Part shown: one piece after another, positions 1 through 8,181 of the stretch
Position numbering within the stretch: position 1 is the stretch's first letter
Layout: each line of letters opens with the position of its first letter
Source of the DNA: Alistipes sp. CAG:831
Lineage (GTDB): Bacteria; Bacteroidota; Bacteroidia; Bacteroidales; UBA932
DNA: 64,000 bases
Direction: 5' to 3'
Assembly (NCBI GenBank): GCA_000432775.1
Contig: HF990347.1
Coordinates: 4,126 to 68,125, forward strand
The notes under the pieces: model-generated
What the model saw: only the letters and a program-made list of their open reading frames with translations
What the model was told of the DNA's origin: nothing
Database searches by the model: none
Made by a program: the position numbers and the translations under genes

Positions 1-24
1 ATCGTATTTTGTCAAATTACCCAT
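1..24 (-). CDS. Phage structural-operon gene, 5' end only
   Basis: Only the first eight codons are present (reading MGNLTKYD), running off the left edge. The start is supported by a strong AGGAGG ribosome binding site 5 nt upstream and by its position 1 nt after the stop of the preceding gene in a tightly packed head operon. By synteny it should be a head-tail connector or head completion protein, but nothing in the eight codons shows this. Confidence 0.55.
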
Positions 25-25
25 C

Positions 26-382
26 TTAGACCTCCTTGTTAAGTATTTCAGAGAGTGAAGCGGCTTGCTCTTCCGTCAGCTCCTCCAGCTTCTTAGAAAC
101 ACCTTTTACCCCGGCATTCTTTGAGGCTGGATTACCGATTTCTTCAAGTGCTGCTTTCACCTCATCAAGTCCGTATTCTTTCTGTTGGAATGAGATTGTT
201 TCGGGCTTCTTCTCATCAGCCTTTTCATCATCCCCATCACCAACAGAAGTAATCTCACACATACCACGCTTCACAAGGTCGTTTACCCTGCTTAGGTCGT
301 TTGTGGTAAGAAGATCGCCAGACTTGTAAATAGTCTGGTGATCATTCTTATCTCTGAAAGGCTTTAATACTACCAGTTTCAT
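26..382 (-). CDS. Small phage head/connector-region protein with C-terminal HeH/LEM-like helix pair
   Basis: The protein has 118 residues. The N-terminal 45 residues look like a small beta domain, the centre is acidic and lysine rich, and the last 45 residues (LDEVKAALEEIG ... LEELTEEQAASL) resemble the helix-extended-helix segments common in phage connector proteins. It lies 3 nt downstream of the major capsid gene with its own GGAGGG site. Function is inferred from position only: head completion, head fibre or connector. Confidence 0.6.
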   Translation of the reverse strand: MKLVVLKPFRDKNDHQTIYKSGDLLTTNDLSRVNDLVKRGMCEITSVGDGDDEKADEKKPETISFQQKEYGLDEVKAALEEIGNPASKNAGVKGVSKKLEELTEEQAASLSEILNKEV

Positions 383-385
383 AGT

Positions 386-1621
386 TTAGCCCTCCATAAG
401 AGCATCAATGCCCTCAAACTCCTGCTTGGTGCAATACATACGCTCGTTTCCGTTGGCATCTGCCGGGATCGTCTTTTCGGAAATGCCTCTTACCTGCATA
501 CAGATAATGGCATTAATATCCGTAATGATAGGCAGCAAGCGTCCAGATCCCTGCGTAACTTCACCTGCCACCTGACCAGTGGATTCACCAGTACGCCACT
601 TGGCGATACGGATTCCGTTACCAGCGTTCATGTAGTCCACATCGTCCTCTTCCATGAGTTCGCTGTCCTCAATAGACGGCTGGATTTCACCGATAACTCC
701 GGCTGGCTTGATACAGATAAAGTTGTGATTCCACGGCTCAACAGATCCACGCTTTCCGTCCTTGTCCTGTCCCATCTTACGGGTGACAACCGTAATGTTC
801 GGGATTTCGTTTTCACCCAAAAGAGTTTCCAGTTGGGTTTTGGTTACGGTCTGCGCCTGTTTGTCGTTTCCATGCACCAGCAAGCGTGTGGTTTGATCCA
901 TACGCAACCAGTAGTAGAGATCCTGCGACATCAGGATTTCGCCCGGCTCAATTCCCCTTTGGCGAAGATCGGCACAAATGGCAGCAAGCATCAGAACGGG
1001 GCTTAACTTGCCTGCCTTAGTGTTTGCCGTAGTCCAGTTGAAAGCCGAAACGAGCTTGTTAGCCTCATCCATGTTGTAGTCGATCTCAAACTCCCTACCA
1101 CCCGGATTGTTGATAGCTGGTTTGAACTGTGCAACACCCCAGTTGGAGAATGCCATAAGCGCAATGAAGTCCATGACATCTTTGCAGCCCAGATAGGCAT
1201 CCTGCACATCCGCTTTGAGCGTCTTTTCGATCTCCCTAACCTTTTGAGCCTCCGAAAGACGGGGATTCTCGTACACTTCCATCAGCTTGCGATAGGTACG
1301 GGCTGGCATAAAGAACTTGTGACCCACACGGGGTATTTCCTTAGTCCAAATATCGAAGCCGTCAGAGCGTCTTTGAGGGGTAGGTGATTCATCAGCAAGC
1401 AGCGTAGCCATGAAGCGCAACCGATACTTGCCCATAATTCCCTCCGCTGTCAGCGACATTTGAGGGGTATTGTAGGTGAACCAGTTATCGGAGTACATCT
1501 TCTGGAATAAGGCTACTTCCCTTTCAGAAGCCTTATCGAAAGCCTTGCGCCACGTTGCCAGAAAGTCAATGGGTCTGCCATCCTTGTACAGACCTTTGAA
1601 TTTTGAATAAATTGATTTCAT
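386..1621 (-). CDS. Major capsid protein
   Basis: 411 residues, of the size and layout of phage major capsid proteins found in Bacteroidota siphoviruses. It lies downstream of a scaffold-like and a decoration-like gene, has the strongest ribosome binding site of the cluster (AGGAGG, 7 nt before the ATG), and shows the mix expected of a HK97-type shell protein: an N-terminal helical arm, an aromatic-rich P-domain-like centre and a C-terminal domain ending in a glycine/threonine-rich beta segment. No protease cleavage site is obvious. Assignment rests on position, length and general similarity, so the product name is likely but not proven. Confidence 0.75.
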   Translation of the reverse strand: MKSIYSKFKGLYKDGRPIDFLATWRKAFDKASEREVALFQKMYSDNWFTYNTPQMSLTAEGIMGKYRLRFMATLLADESPTPQRRSDGFDIWTKEIPRVGHKFFMPARTYRKLMEVYENPRLSEAQKVREIEKTLKADVQDAYLGCKDVMDFIALMAFSNWGVAQFKPAINNPGGREFEIDYNMDEANKLVSAFNWTTANTKAGKLSPVLMLAAICADLRQRGIEPGEILMSQDLYYWLRMDQTTRLLVHGNDKQAQTVTKTQLETLLGENEIPNITVVTRKMGQDKDGKRGSVEPWNHNFICIKPAGVIGEIQPSIEDSELMEEDDVDYMNAGNGIRIAKWRTGESTGQVAGEVTQGSGRLLPIITDINAIICMQVRGISEKTIPADANGNERMYCTKQEFEGIDALMEG

Positions 1622-1638
1622 GCGTTATCCTCCTTTCT

Positions 1639-2277
1639 TTAGAATGATTGAGTGAGTTTAACGTGCGGATTGGCTTTCAGGAACTTTCCTGTAGTGTCTT
1701 TCTGGCTTGCCGGGATAGGCGGAACACGCCTTTCATACATTGCGTATTGCATTGTATCTGCCGAAACATCAATGCCAGTTTCAAACTCGCTTACCTCCAC
1801 ATCGTAGATAGTTACAGCGTTAGCCTCACCGATTTCAGCGGCATTGGAAGATTTATCCACTACCTCCACCAGTACATCATCCTTAGCAAGCCCGGTGATT
1901 TCTTTGGAAAGCGTGATAATGTAGTTTTCGTTCTTAGCCTCAATCTTGGAGATAGAAACAGCATCGGTAAAAGTGCCAGAGATAGCACCAGCCTTAGCCA
2001 CCTTATCGCCAACAGCGAAGCAAGGAGCAAAAAACTCATCCACCAGTAAGCGAACGATCTTCTTATCATCGTCATCTACCTCCACCACCTTAGCGGTTTT
2101 CACCACGCTAACGAGCCGGGTTTGCTCATCGTAGATTGCAAGAGTTCCAGCCGGGATAGTGTCACCAACATTGAAACGCTGTTTGGTGACATCCAGATTG
2201 AAACCGCCTTGCACAATAGAGGGACTACCCGTAAATATCGGGCGTTCCCCTGTAAATGAGTGCTTTTTCCTTTTCAT
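1639..2277 (-). CDS. Putative capsid decoration/head fibre protein
   Basis: 212 residues from the chosen ATG at 2277 (MKRKKHSF); an upstream in-frame ATG at 2328 lies inside the scaffold gene and is unlikely. Residues from about 15 onward are beta-rich with repeated VGD/VGDK turns, typical of head decoration or fibre-like proteins encoded between scaffold and major capsid genes. The C-terminus repeats short valine/glutamate-rich strands. No enzymatic motif is seen. Confidence 0.6.
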   Translation of the reverse strand: MKRKKHSFTGERPIFTGSPSIVQGGFNLDVTKQRFNVGDTIPAGTLAIYDEQTRLVSVVKTAKVVEVDDDDKKIVRLLVDEFFAPCFAVGDKVAKAGAISGTFTDAVSISKIEAKNENYIITLSKEITGLAKDDVLVEVVDKSSNAAEIGEANAVTIYDVEVSEFETGIDVSADTMQYAMYERRVPPIPASQKDTTGKFLKANPHVKLTQSF

Positions 2278-2284
2278 TGCGATT

Positions 2285-2899
2285 TTATTTAACAGTGATT
2301 GATTCCAGCAAGCTATTAGCAGCTTCATCTATCTGTTTTTCGCTTGCCGCTTTAGAACCCTCTGAATCATCAGGCGCAAGACCTGCCGTAATGAAGTCTT
2401 GTTTGAGATTTGCTACAGCCTCTTCTATATCCTCATCATCGGATATGGATTTGGCGAAGCGATCACGGAACTTAGCCGGAATCTTGTGCTTTGCCATAGC
2501 AGCGTTAATATCCGCCATGCGCTTTGCCTTGTTTTCGTCAGCCTCATACTTAGCTAACTTCTCTTCCAGAGCCTTAATCCGCTTCTCATTCGGATCATCC
2601 TTTTTGTTGGGATCATCGCCAGAGCCTTTGCCGCCCTTATCGTCTGGATCGTCATCTTCTCCGTCCTTTTTCCCTTTCTTGGAATCATCCTTTTTCTTGT
2701 TTGCCCATCTGGTAGCTTCTCCCTGACTTTCAGTAGCCACGTCAGCTATCAGGTTTGCAGTCGTTTCAATCGCTGCATCATCGGTCGAATCATCCTCAAT
2801 GCTGCCACCCAATTTTTCGGTTATCGCTTTAAGGTACTTCTCCGATAGACCAGTGTCCTTACACAAGTCCTTGGCCTTTTCAAAGAGTTTCTTATTCAT
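2285..2899 (-). CDS. Putative scaffold protein
   Basis: 204 residues from ATG 2899 (MNKKLFEKAKDL); the longer reading from 2947 would start upstream of the probable transcription start. Residues 50-100 are an extremely charged lysine/aspartate/glycine linker, followed by a coiled coil (about 100-135) and an amphipathic C-terminal half. High charge, coiled coil and location immediately before the decoration and capsid genes are typical of phage scaffolds. It is the first gene of the leftward unit that restarts after the opposite-strand cassette, with its own promoter (TATATTTG at 2952-2945). Confidence 0.65.
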   Translation of the reverse strand: MNKKLFEKAKDLCKDTGLSEKYLKAITEKLGGSIEDDSTDDAAIETTANLIADVATESQGEATRWANKKKDDSKKGKKDGEDDDPDDKGGKGSGDDPNKKDDPNEKRIKALEEKLAKYEADENKAKRMADINAAMAKHKIPAKFRDRFAKSISDDEDIEEAVANLKQDFITAGLAPDDSEGSKAASEKQIDEAANSLLESITVK

Positions 2900-2944
2900 A
2901 CTTGAATTGCATTTATAGTCCGTTAATATGTGACTTCTACAGCG

Positions 2945-2988
2945 CAAATATAGAAAATAATTCCGTAGAAATGTGTTTATTGAACACA
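2945..2988 (-). promoter_or_regulatory. Leftward head-operon promoter with operator copy A
   Basis: A minus-strand TATATTTG (2952-2945) matches the Bacteroidota -7 box. The -33 region overlaps a perfect TGTGTT-N5-AACACA palindrome (2972-2988), one of seven in the prophage. No clear -33 TTTG is visible. A protein bound to the palindrome would sit on the -33 position, which suggests repression. Confidence 0.65.
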
Positions 2989-3070
2989 GAAAATTTACCG
3001 AGTTAATGTATTTATTTTCTGTATGTTAGAAAATTGATTAGAGTTTTACAGAAAAATTCTCCGCAAATTA

Positions 3071-3122
3071 TTTGGTATATTACAAATAACACACTATATT
3101 TGCACTGTGTTTAAGGAACACA
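3071..3122 (+). promoter_or_regulatory. Cassette promoter with operator copy B
   Basis: TTTG at 3071-3074, a 20-nt spacer and TATATTTG at 3095-3102 form a textbook Bacteroidota promoter. The palindrome TGTGTT-TAAGG-AACACA (3106-3122) lies across the expected transcription start, an ideal repressor position. It drives the rightward cassette beginning at 3158. Confidence 0.8.
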
Positions 3123-3157
3123 CATAACAAGAATAGCAACATTAAAAGATTTCGGAT

Positions 3158-3523
3158 ATGAATAAGAAAGAGTTTGAAGAAAGAACAGGATTAAAGGTGC
3201 AAGATGATAGCTACTCTAAGATAGAGGAAAGCTATATGAAAACAGACCTTGACAAAGATCAGTTCTGTAAGTTGTGGGTGGAAAACCCGGATGCACTAAG
3301 AGAGATCGAAACGAAAACGGTGCTGGTTCGTGAGCTTTACGAAGAGCGCAAGAGCCTTGCAAACTTCTTGATTGATCAGGCTGAAAAATGGAGTGCATCA
3401 GACTTGCGAGAAAAAGCAATCGCCATGATAGGTGAAAGGGAATATCTAAGGCGCAAGATTGCCAGAGGATATAATCTTTGGGATGCCGATAAAGAGTTAT
3501 TGGATAACATTCTAAGGAAATAG
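3158..3523 (+). CDS. Hypothetical phage protein (cassette gene 1)
   Basis: 121 residues, mostly helical and highly charged, without transmembrane segment or recognised domain. It is the first gene behind the operator-controlled promoter at 3071-3122, so it should be expressed early on induction. Such leader genes of phage cassettes often act on the host, but no function can be read from the sequence. Confidence 0.7.
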   Translation: MNKKEFEERTGLKVQDDSYSKIEESYMKTDLDKDQFCKLWVENPDALREIETKTVLVRELYEERKSLANFLIDQAEKWSASDLREKAIAMIGEREYLRRKIARGYNLWDADKELLDNILRK

Positions 3524-3575
3524 ATTATGAGCGCAAAGACGCACCTAATAATGAATAACTTAAAAACAAAAAGAT

Positions 3576-3950
3576 ATGGAAGCAACGATTAAACAAGTAC
3601 AGGAAATTGTATCAGTTCTCACAGAGGAACAACAGCAGCTATTGAAAGACACTATCAACTATGGTGTATGGGGTGATGCAGATATGGAATTTCTGGATGA
3701 GAACGGGAATATAGAAACAGTCGGAATGTATGGATATTGTACCAATGATGCAAAAGAAGCCGGGCATTTTTCGGGTAGAAAGGTTGCCGCAATGTTCCGA
3801 TCAATCTACAAAAAGCTATGCCCGGCAAACCGAAACCAGACAGGCAGATATATTTCCCACTGTAACGACTGGTGGGGTGATGGTTCAGGCGATATGCTGT
3901 TTATCAGACATAGTTACTATAGAGCCTTTGAAGAGTGGGCAAGACAATAA
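3576..3950 (+). CDS. Hypothetical phage protein (cassette gene 2)
   Basis: 124 residues. An N-terminal helix (QVQEIVSVLTEEQQQLLKDT) is followed by an aromatic- and glycine-rich domain with two cysteines/histidines (CPANRNQ, SHCNDWWGD). I do not recognise the family. The alternative frame over the same DNA lacks a ribosome binding site. Confidence 0.7.
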   Translation: MEATIKQVQEIVSVLTEEQQQLLKDTINYGVWGDADMEFLDENGNIETVGMYGYCTNDAKEAGHFSGRKVAAMFRSIYKKLCPANRNQTGRYISHCNDWWGDGSGDMLFIRHSYYRAFEEWARQ

Positions 3951-3957
3951 CAAAACG

Positions 3958-3975
3958 GGTGGGGAAACCCACCCT
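3958..3975. terminator. Hairpin with GNRA-type tetraloop after cassette gene 2
   Basis: A perfect 7-bp GC stem (GGGTGGG/CCCACCC) closes a GAAA loop 8 nt after the stop of the preceding gene. No uridine run follows, so it may be an mRNA-stabilising or attenuating element instead of a true terminator. Confidence 0.4.
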
Positions 3976-3999
3976 TAACCAATAAATGCAACATCGAAT

Positions 4000-4236
4000 A
4001 TGAATAATCCAATTTACATCAGAGTGCTACAGCACGATAAGAACGACCAGATACGCATAGGTGAAGCCTTTCCAGCTACAGACTTGGAACAGGTGGAAAA
4101 GAACATAATAGCCCAATATGAAGCAAAAACAGCTTGGTGTGGCGGCTTCAAAGTGGCGTGTGAACGGTACTACAAGCGCATTGCAATAGTCAATGCCGTT
4201 AATCTTGGAATAATGCGATTGATTTATAACGAATAA
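4000..4236 (+). CDS. Hypothetical small phage protein
   Basis: 78 residues with a beta-alpha-beta look (N-terminal IYIRVLQHDK strand, a central helix, a C-terminal helix). No family recognised. Tightly linked to the next gene (8 nt). Confidence 0.65.
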   Translation: MNNPIYIRVLQHDKNDQIRIGEAFPATDLEQVEKNIIAQYEAKTAWCGGFKVACERYYKRIAIVNAVNLGIMRLIYNE

Positions 4237-4244
4237 CTACGGAT

Positions 4245-4445
4245 ATGGGAATACTGAAAGATGCAATACTGGATGCCCTCAAAGAGCAGGGTGTAAAAGC
4301 GGAGTGGGTAGGAGAAAAGCCCAGAGTATTGAAAACGGCTGCACAAAGCAAGTACGATGATTTGCGAAAAGCAGAGCGGAACTATACCAGAGGTGTACAT
4401 GAAGCAAGAAAGGAGGCTAACAATGGATGTAATCAAGATTACTAA
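4245..4445 (+). CDS. Hypothetical small helical phage protein
   Basis: 66 residues, strongly basic, predicted to be two helices (ILKDAILDALKEQG and a lysine/arginine-rich second half). The basic charge suggests nucleic acid contact, which is an inference. Its 3' end overlaps the start of the next gene by 23 bp. Confidence 0.6.
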   Translation: MGILKDAILDALKEQGVKAEWVGEKPRVLKTAAQSKYDDLRKAERNYTRGVHEARKEANNGCNQDY

Positions 4446-4683
4446 GAATGTTTACACGGTACAACAAGCCGTTGAAAAGCCGTTTATGAAATTCGGAACA
4501 TTCCGTGCGACAAGAGAAAGACTTGGGCTGTCTGTAATAAGGAGGTGCTTTAATTGTGGGCATAAGTTCAAAGATGAAGATGATACTTATCTCATTATAT
4601 TCAAAAACGCACCTAACCAATTATTCTGTGAAAAGTGCAATGATCTTGCTTTGGCAGACATGAAGAAAGGAGGTGAACAATGA
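4423..4683 (+). CDS. Small protein with CxxC...CxxC zinc-ribbon-like motif
   Basis: 86 residues from ATG 4423, chosen because AGGAGG lies at 4411-4416; the longer reading from 4357 has no such site. Two cysteine pairs (CFNCGHKF and CEKCNDLA) separated by about 25 residues look like a treble-clef or zinc-ribbon metal site. Function unknown; DNA or RNA binding is possible. Confidence 0.7.
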   Translation: MDVIKITKNVYTVQQAVEKPFMKFGTFRATRERLGLSVIRRCFNCGHKFKDEDDTYLIIFKNAPNQLFCEKCNDLALADMKKGGEQ

Positions 4684-4865
4684 GGGGTATAACGAAAGCA
4701 GCCAAACAAGCAAACGGTAAAAGCCAGTCATGCGTAAAATGCCCTCTGAAGAACAGTAGAGGTGTATGCTTGCCAGAATATCAACGTGTATGCTCCGATG
4801 CTTTCATAGAGGGATTCAAGAAAGGTGTAAAATGGTTACAACAAAGACAAAAGGAGGAATTATGA
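4680..4865 (+). CDS. Small cysteine-containing phage protein
   Basis: 61 residues, preceded by AAAGGAGGTG 4 nt before the ATG and overlapping the previous stop by 4 bp. It has cysteines in CVKCPLKN, CLPEY and CSDAFIEG, a spacing typical of small metal-binding phage proteins. The C-terminal half is a basic helix. Confidence 0.7.
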   Translation: MRGITKAAKQANGKSQSCVKCPLKNSRGVCLPEYQRVCSDAFIEGFKKGVKWLQQRQKEEL

Positions 4866-5146
4866 GATACGCACTAAGGAATCAAGATAAAATATCCTCT
4901 GTGTATAGTGCCGCTTACTTGAACGATCATATCATTAAAAGCCTTGATTCATATTTTGGCAATACAAATGATGATCGCATAATAGAGGACATTTCACAAG
5001 AGGGATTTGCAACCAAAACAGGAGAAAATTATCCAGTGTTAAGGATTAACGATATTTCAGATAATAATGCAATGTTGGAGTTTGTGGTACTAAGACAAAC
5101 ATACGATGTGTTGAATTTAGCATTCTTAGGAAGAATGAAAGGATAA
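4862..5146 (+). CDS. Hypothetical phage protein
   Basis: 94 residues from ATG 4862 (MRYALRNQDK), which has GGAGG 5 nt upstream and overlaps the previous stop; the longer in-frame reading from 4766 is rejected. The fold looks mixed alpha/beta. No domain recognised. Confidence 0.7.
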   Translation: MRYALRNQDKISSVYSAAYLNDHIIKSLDSYFGNTNDDRIIEDISQEGFATKTGENYPVLRINDISDNNAMLEFVVLRQTYDVLNLAFLGRMKG

Positions 5147-5150
5147 GATT

Positions 5151-5702
5151 ATGGACGAACAATACGAGAGCATTAAAAATAAGCTGAAAAAGCTATTGGC
5201 ACTTGCAGAACGAGGTGTGCAAGGTGAAGCCGATAATGCCAGAAAATTGCTTGAAAAGCTATGCAAGGAGTACGGTGTATCTATGGAGGAACTGTTAGAT
5301 GAAAATCAGTTGAAAAGATATTACTTTGATATTGGTAGAAATGCGCTATATAAGGATCTATTCGTGCAATGTTATTGCAAGGTTTCACAAAAATACTCAT
5401 TGAGTTTTTATAAGGAATCAAGAAGCAAAATATCAGTAGAAATGACAGCTCTTCAATATGCAGAACTTGTGAGCCTATTTGAATGGCATAAAGCGAACTT
5501 CAATAAGGATTTGGAGGACATGAAAAAGAACATCTTACTCGCATACTGCCGAAAGCATCATCTTTACAGCGATATTAAGCCCGAAAATGACAGAGAGCTA
5601 ACGGATGATGAACGCAAACGGCTTATCAAAATCATGTTCATGCAAGAGAGCCTAAATGACAATCAATATCATAAACTTTTAGAGCAAGTAGGCAAGAAAT
5701 GA
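5151..5702 (+). CDS. DUF2786-like protein
   Basis: 183 residues. The N-terminal 45 residues (KLKKLLALAERG ... GEADNARKLLEKLCKEYGVS) match the helical DUF2786 pattern found in phage and plasmid proteins, with the GEA-NAR turn. The C-terminal part, including paired aromatic and lysine-rich helices, resembles the DUF7168-type extension often joined to DUF2786. Biochemical function is unknown for the family. Confidence 0.7.
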   Translation: MDEQYESIKNKLKKLLALAERGVQGEADNARKLLEKLCKEYGVSMEELLDENQLKRYYFDIGRNALYKDLFVQCYCKVSQKYSLSFYKESRSKISVEMTALQYAELVSLFEWHKANFNKDLEDMKKNILLAYCRKHHLYSDIKPENDRELTDDERKRLIKIMFMQESLNDNQYHKLLEQVGKK

Positions 5703-5860
5703 AAACACTGTTTATTGATGTGATGCTCAAAGGCAGATTTGTTGCCACATTGCGCTACAGATATTGCCCGGCTTTCCCCCTGGATATTGAAGAGCTATCA
5801 GCGTTTGTGGTTAGCAAACTGCCTACTTTAAGAAACAAACCGTTTAACATAGTATTTTGA
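5699..5860 (+). CDS. Small phage protein (53 aa)
   Basis: A 53-residue reading frame whose ATG overlaps the previous stop (ATGA) and whose stop abuts the next ATG, so it fills a gap with perfect translational coupling. It begins MKTLFIDVMLKGRFVATLRY, a strand-rich start resembling small conserved proteins of Bacteroidota phages. Function unknown. Confidence 0.7.
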   Translation: MKTLFIDVMLKGRFVATLRYRYCPAFPLDIEELSAFVVSKLPTLRNKPFNIVF

Positions 5861-6202
5861 ATGAAAAAGGAACAGATAGAAAAGGCTGCAAGAGAGTTTA
5901 CCGATGACTTGATTGCTGAAAACTATTTTGATGTGAATTACGAAGAAGATAACTACGATGCTGGTAGTCTTCATGCTACAAGCGAAGTTGGCTCTATGGC
6001 TTTCCTGAAAGGTGCAGAATGGCGCATTAACAGCGTATGGCACGATGTAAACAAAGCACCACAAAAAGGTAAGTTTGTACTATTTGAGTGTAACAGAGAG
6101 TATGGAGTAACCTATACAGTAAATTATGGAGAAAATTATGATATAATGAAGAATGTGATAATCCGTTGGGCATATATTGAAGATTTAATACCGACTAAAT
6201 AG
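5861..6202 (+). CDS. Hypothetical phage protein
   Basis: 113 residues. The N-terminus is an acidic helix; the middle (FLKGAEWRINSVWHDVNKAPQ) and the beta-strand-rich C-terminus (GKFVLFECNREY) resemble the DUF551-type fold seen in many phage small proteins, where a W-H-D segment is conserved. Similarity is by eye only. Confidence 0.65.
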   Translation: MKKEQIEKAAREFTDDLIAENYFDVNYEEDNYDAGSLHATSEVGSMAFLKGAEWRINSVWHDVNKAPQKGKFVLFECNREYGVTYTVNYGENYDIMKNVIIRWAYIEDLIPTK

Positions 6203-6232
6203 GCAACATTCTATTGAAAAATATTCTGGAAA

Positions 6233-6472
6233 ATGGTAACAATTAATGGCAAAATATTCTATGACAAGCCCGGAAGTTGTGGTACTTGCCCATTCTTCGA
6301 CAATGGGCGTACAACTACATATCCCGGCACTCTGATAGGTTTTTGTGGTCTATTTGGTGAAAACCATAAGAGCTACATAAATCCACCCAGAAGATGCCAG
6401 AAGCTATTTAATAAGGCTTTTCGTTTTCCAGATGGGAGCAAACTTGTTATAGTAGCAAATAACAATCAATAA
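6233..6472 (+). CDS. Small cysteine-rich phage protein
   Basis: 79 residues with CGTCPFF, GFCGLF and RRCQKLF cysteines, compatible with binding one metal ion. Last gene of the first cassette unit; the next gene has its own promoter. Function unknown. Confidence 0.7.
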   Translation: MVTINGKIFYDKPGSCGTCPFFDNGRTTTYPGTLIGFCGLFGENHKSYINPPRRCQKLFNKAFRFPDGSKLVIVANNNQ

Positions 6473-6518
6473 TTTGTTATATGTAATATAATTCGTATAT
6501 TTGCGTTCAATAAACACA
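6473..6518 (+). promoter_or_regulatory. Second cassette promoter with operator copy C
   Basis: TTTG at 6473-6476, a 19-nt spacer and TATATTTG at 6496-6503 form a consensus promoter. A one-mismatch operator (TGCGTT-CAATA-AACACA, 6502-6518) overlaps the -7 box and start region. It should control the unit starting at 6525, which contains the ADP-ribosylglycohydrolase. Confidence 0.8.
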
Positions 6519-6524
6519 GTAATA

Positions 6525-6761
6525 ATGAAGCAAGAATTTAAGGTTATCCATGTAGAACTAAGAGAGCCGTACAAAGGAAAGATTCACTACTACTTTGGCT
6601 CAAAGGCAGCGATATATGACACGTTGCCGGAAGAACTGGTAGGAATAGCCAAAGAAAGCCTTTGGAATGTGGATCTTTCCAATGGGGAATACTCAAACAA
6701 GCATTGTATTATTCGGATGGGGAAACTCAAACGGAAACAGCAATCAAAGAAAGGATCGTAA
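6525..6761 (+). CDS. Hypothetical small phage protein
   Basis: 78 residues from ATG 6525, 22 nt after the -7 box, so the leader is very short. Compact beta-rich protein with a basic C-terminal tail (KLKRKQQSKKGS). No family recognised. Confidence 0.65.
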   Translation: MKQEFKVIHVELREPYKGKIHYYFGSKAAIYDTLPEELVGIAKESLWNVDLSNGEYSNKHCIIRMGKLKRKQQSKKGS

Positions 6762-6762
6762 T

Positions 6763-7062
6763 ATGGAAGATGAGAAAATCAAGAGAATGTGCGAGGAAAG
6801 CGCAAATAATTTCGCCATTGCATTTGAAGAGTTGGCGAAAAGCATTGCTGAAACTGACAAGGAGTTTCATTCACTCATGGATTCCGCTATTGATTCCGTT
6901 ATGAAACAATCCATTGCGGACGCATTCATTAAAGAAATGAAATGGCTTGATAAGCTGGTATCTTCTCACTGGTTCACACGATGGTATTACCGAATGAAAT
7001 ACAGGAAAGCGAAGTACGCCAGAATACAGGTAGAGAGGTATTATAATCAAAACTTCAAGTGA
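6763..7062 (+). CDS. Hypothetical helical phage protein
   Basis: 99 residues from ATG 6763, 1 nt after the previous stop; the longer overlapping reading is rejected. An acidic N-terminal amphipathic region is followed by a very basic C-terminus (RWYYRMKYRKAKYARIQ) that could bind nucleic acid or membrane. It directly precedes the ADP-ribosylglycohydrolase gene by 1 nt and may work with it. Confidence 0.65.
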   Translation: MEDEKIKRMCEESANNFAIAFEELAKSIAETDKEFHSLMDSAIDSVMKQSIADAFIKEMKWLDKLVSSHWFTRWYYRMKYRKAKYARIQVERYYNQNFK

Positions 7063-7063
7063 T

Positions 7064-7837
7064 ATGTTAGGAGCGATTATTGGCGATATTGTAGGATCAC
7101 GGTTTGAGTTCCACAATACAGACAAATACGATTTTGAAATGTTCACCGATGAAAGCACTTTCACGGATGATACCATTTGCACCATTGCGATAGCGGATGC
7201 CATAACCAAAGGCATTGACTACAAAAGCAGTTTGCTTGAATGGTGTAGGAAATACCCCACTCCCAAAGGTGCATACGGTGGCGGCTTTGCCCGTTGGATA
7301 TTTTCAAGCGATCCGCAACCTTACAATAGTTTCGGAAATGGATCGGCAATGAGAGTTAGCCCAGTCGCTTGGGCATTTGATGGTTTGGGCAAGGTGCTGG
7401 AAGAGGCAGAAAAGACTGCAAGTGTAACACACAACCACCCGGACGGGATTACGGGTGCTGTAGCCATTGCACACGCTATCTACCACCTACGCACCACACA
7501 CGATTTGCCCGGACTTGAAAAGGTAATGAATATATATTATCCACGCTTTATGCTTGGCAATTATTTCTCTGGCGTGTTTGATGAAACGTGTCCGGGTACA
7601 GTTCCCGTTTGCCTGAAAATAGTCCGTGTAAGCACTTCATTTGAAGATGCCATAAGACGTGCTATTTCTTGGGGTGGCGATAGTGATACCATAGGCGCAA
7701 TAGTCGGATCAATGGCAGAAGCGCAATGGGACATACCAGAGGATATGCGCAAAGAGGCTTTCAACAGATTGCCCGTTGATATGCTAAATGCGTTTGGGGA
7801 TTTCTTTCAGAAACTTAATAACAAGAAAACAATATGA
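7064..7837 (+). CDS. ADP-ribosylglycohydrolase (ARH/DraG family)
   Basis: 257 residues, the usual size for a compact ARH. Family enzymes remove ADP-ribose from modified side chains using two metal ions (Mg2+ or Mn2+). All metal-site motifs are visible: GAIIGDIVGSRFE at residues 3-15, FTDDT at 33-37, GNGSAMRVSP at 91-100, THNHPDG at 122-128 and GGDSDTIGA at 204-212. The enzyme therefore looks intact. It sits in the rightward cassette, whose last genes converge on a MuF head protein with a C-terminal ADP-ribosyltransferase-type domain, so reversal or protection against that activity is an attractive inference. It could equally undo host ADP-ribosylation used in anti-phage defence. Confidence 0.92.
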   Translation: MLGAIIGDIVGSRFEFHNTDKYDFEMFTDESTFTDDTICTIAIADAITKGIDYKSSLLEWCRKYPTPKGAYGGGFARWIFSSDPQPYNSFGNGSAMRVSPVAWAFDGLGKVLEEAEKTASVTHNHPDGITGAVAIAHAIYHLRTTHDLPGLEKVMNIYYPRFMLGNYFSGVFDETCPGTVPVCLKIVRVSTSFEDAIRRAISWGGDSDTIGAIVGSMAEAQWDIPEDMRKEAFNRLPVDMLNAFGDFFQKLNNKKTI

Positions 7838-8181
7838 TAACAAACAAGATAATAGAAAATTTGTGTAGCACGTTGCAAATAGACAAAAAACAACTGGTTA
7901 CTATCATAAACAATGTGCATCTAAAAAAGTATGTTTATCCAGTTGATATTAGATCCCTTTCGGAATTAGGAATACCAGTTATCAGTGTTATATCAAACAT
8001 TCTAAACATACCAGCGAAAAAGGCTTGCGAACTATGCACAGAAACAATAAACAAAGAAACAAAAGAGGTATGCCCACCAGATATAACCTATGAAGATCTT
8101 TTGGTCGTACTTGGTATAATAGCACAAGATTTTGAAATTAGAAAACAACAAGCTATTTTGAGAAAGTATGAAAACAAGTGA
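7834..8181 (+). CDS. Hypothetical phage protein
   Basis: 115 residues, overlapping the ADP-ribosylglycohydrolase stop by 4 bp (ATGA), so the two are translationally coupled. Predicted all-helical, with two cysteines in CELCTET and a lysine-rich profile. Unrecognised; coupling suggests a shared role with the hydrolase. Confidence 0.65.
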   Translation: MITNKIIENLCSTLQIDKKQLVTIINNVHLKKYVYPVDIRSLSELGIPVISVISNILNIPAKKACELCTETINKETKEVCPPDITYEDLLVVLGIIAQDFEIRKQQAILRKYENK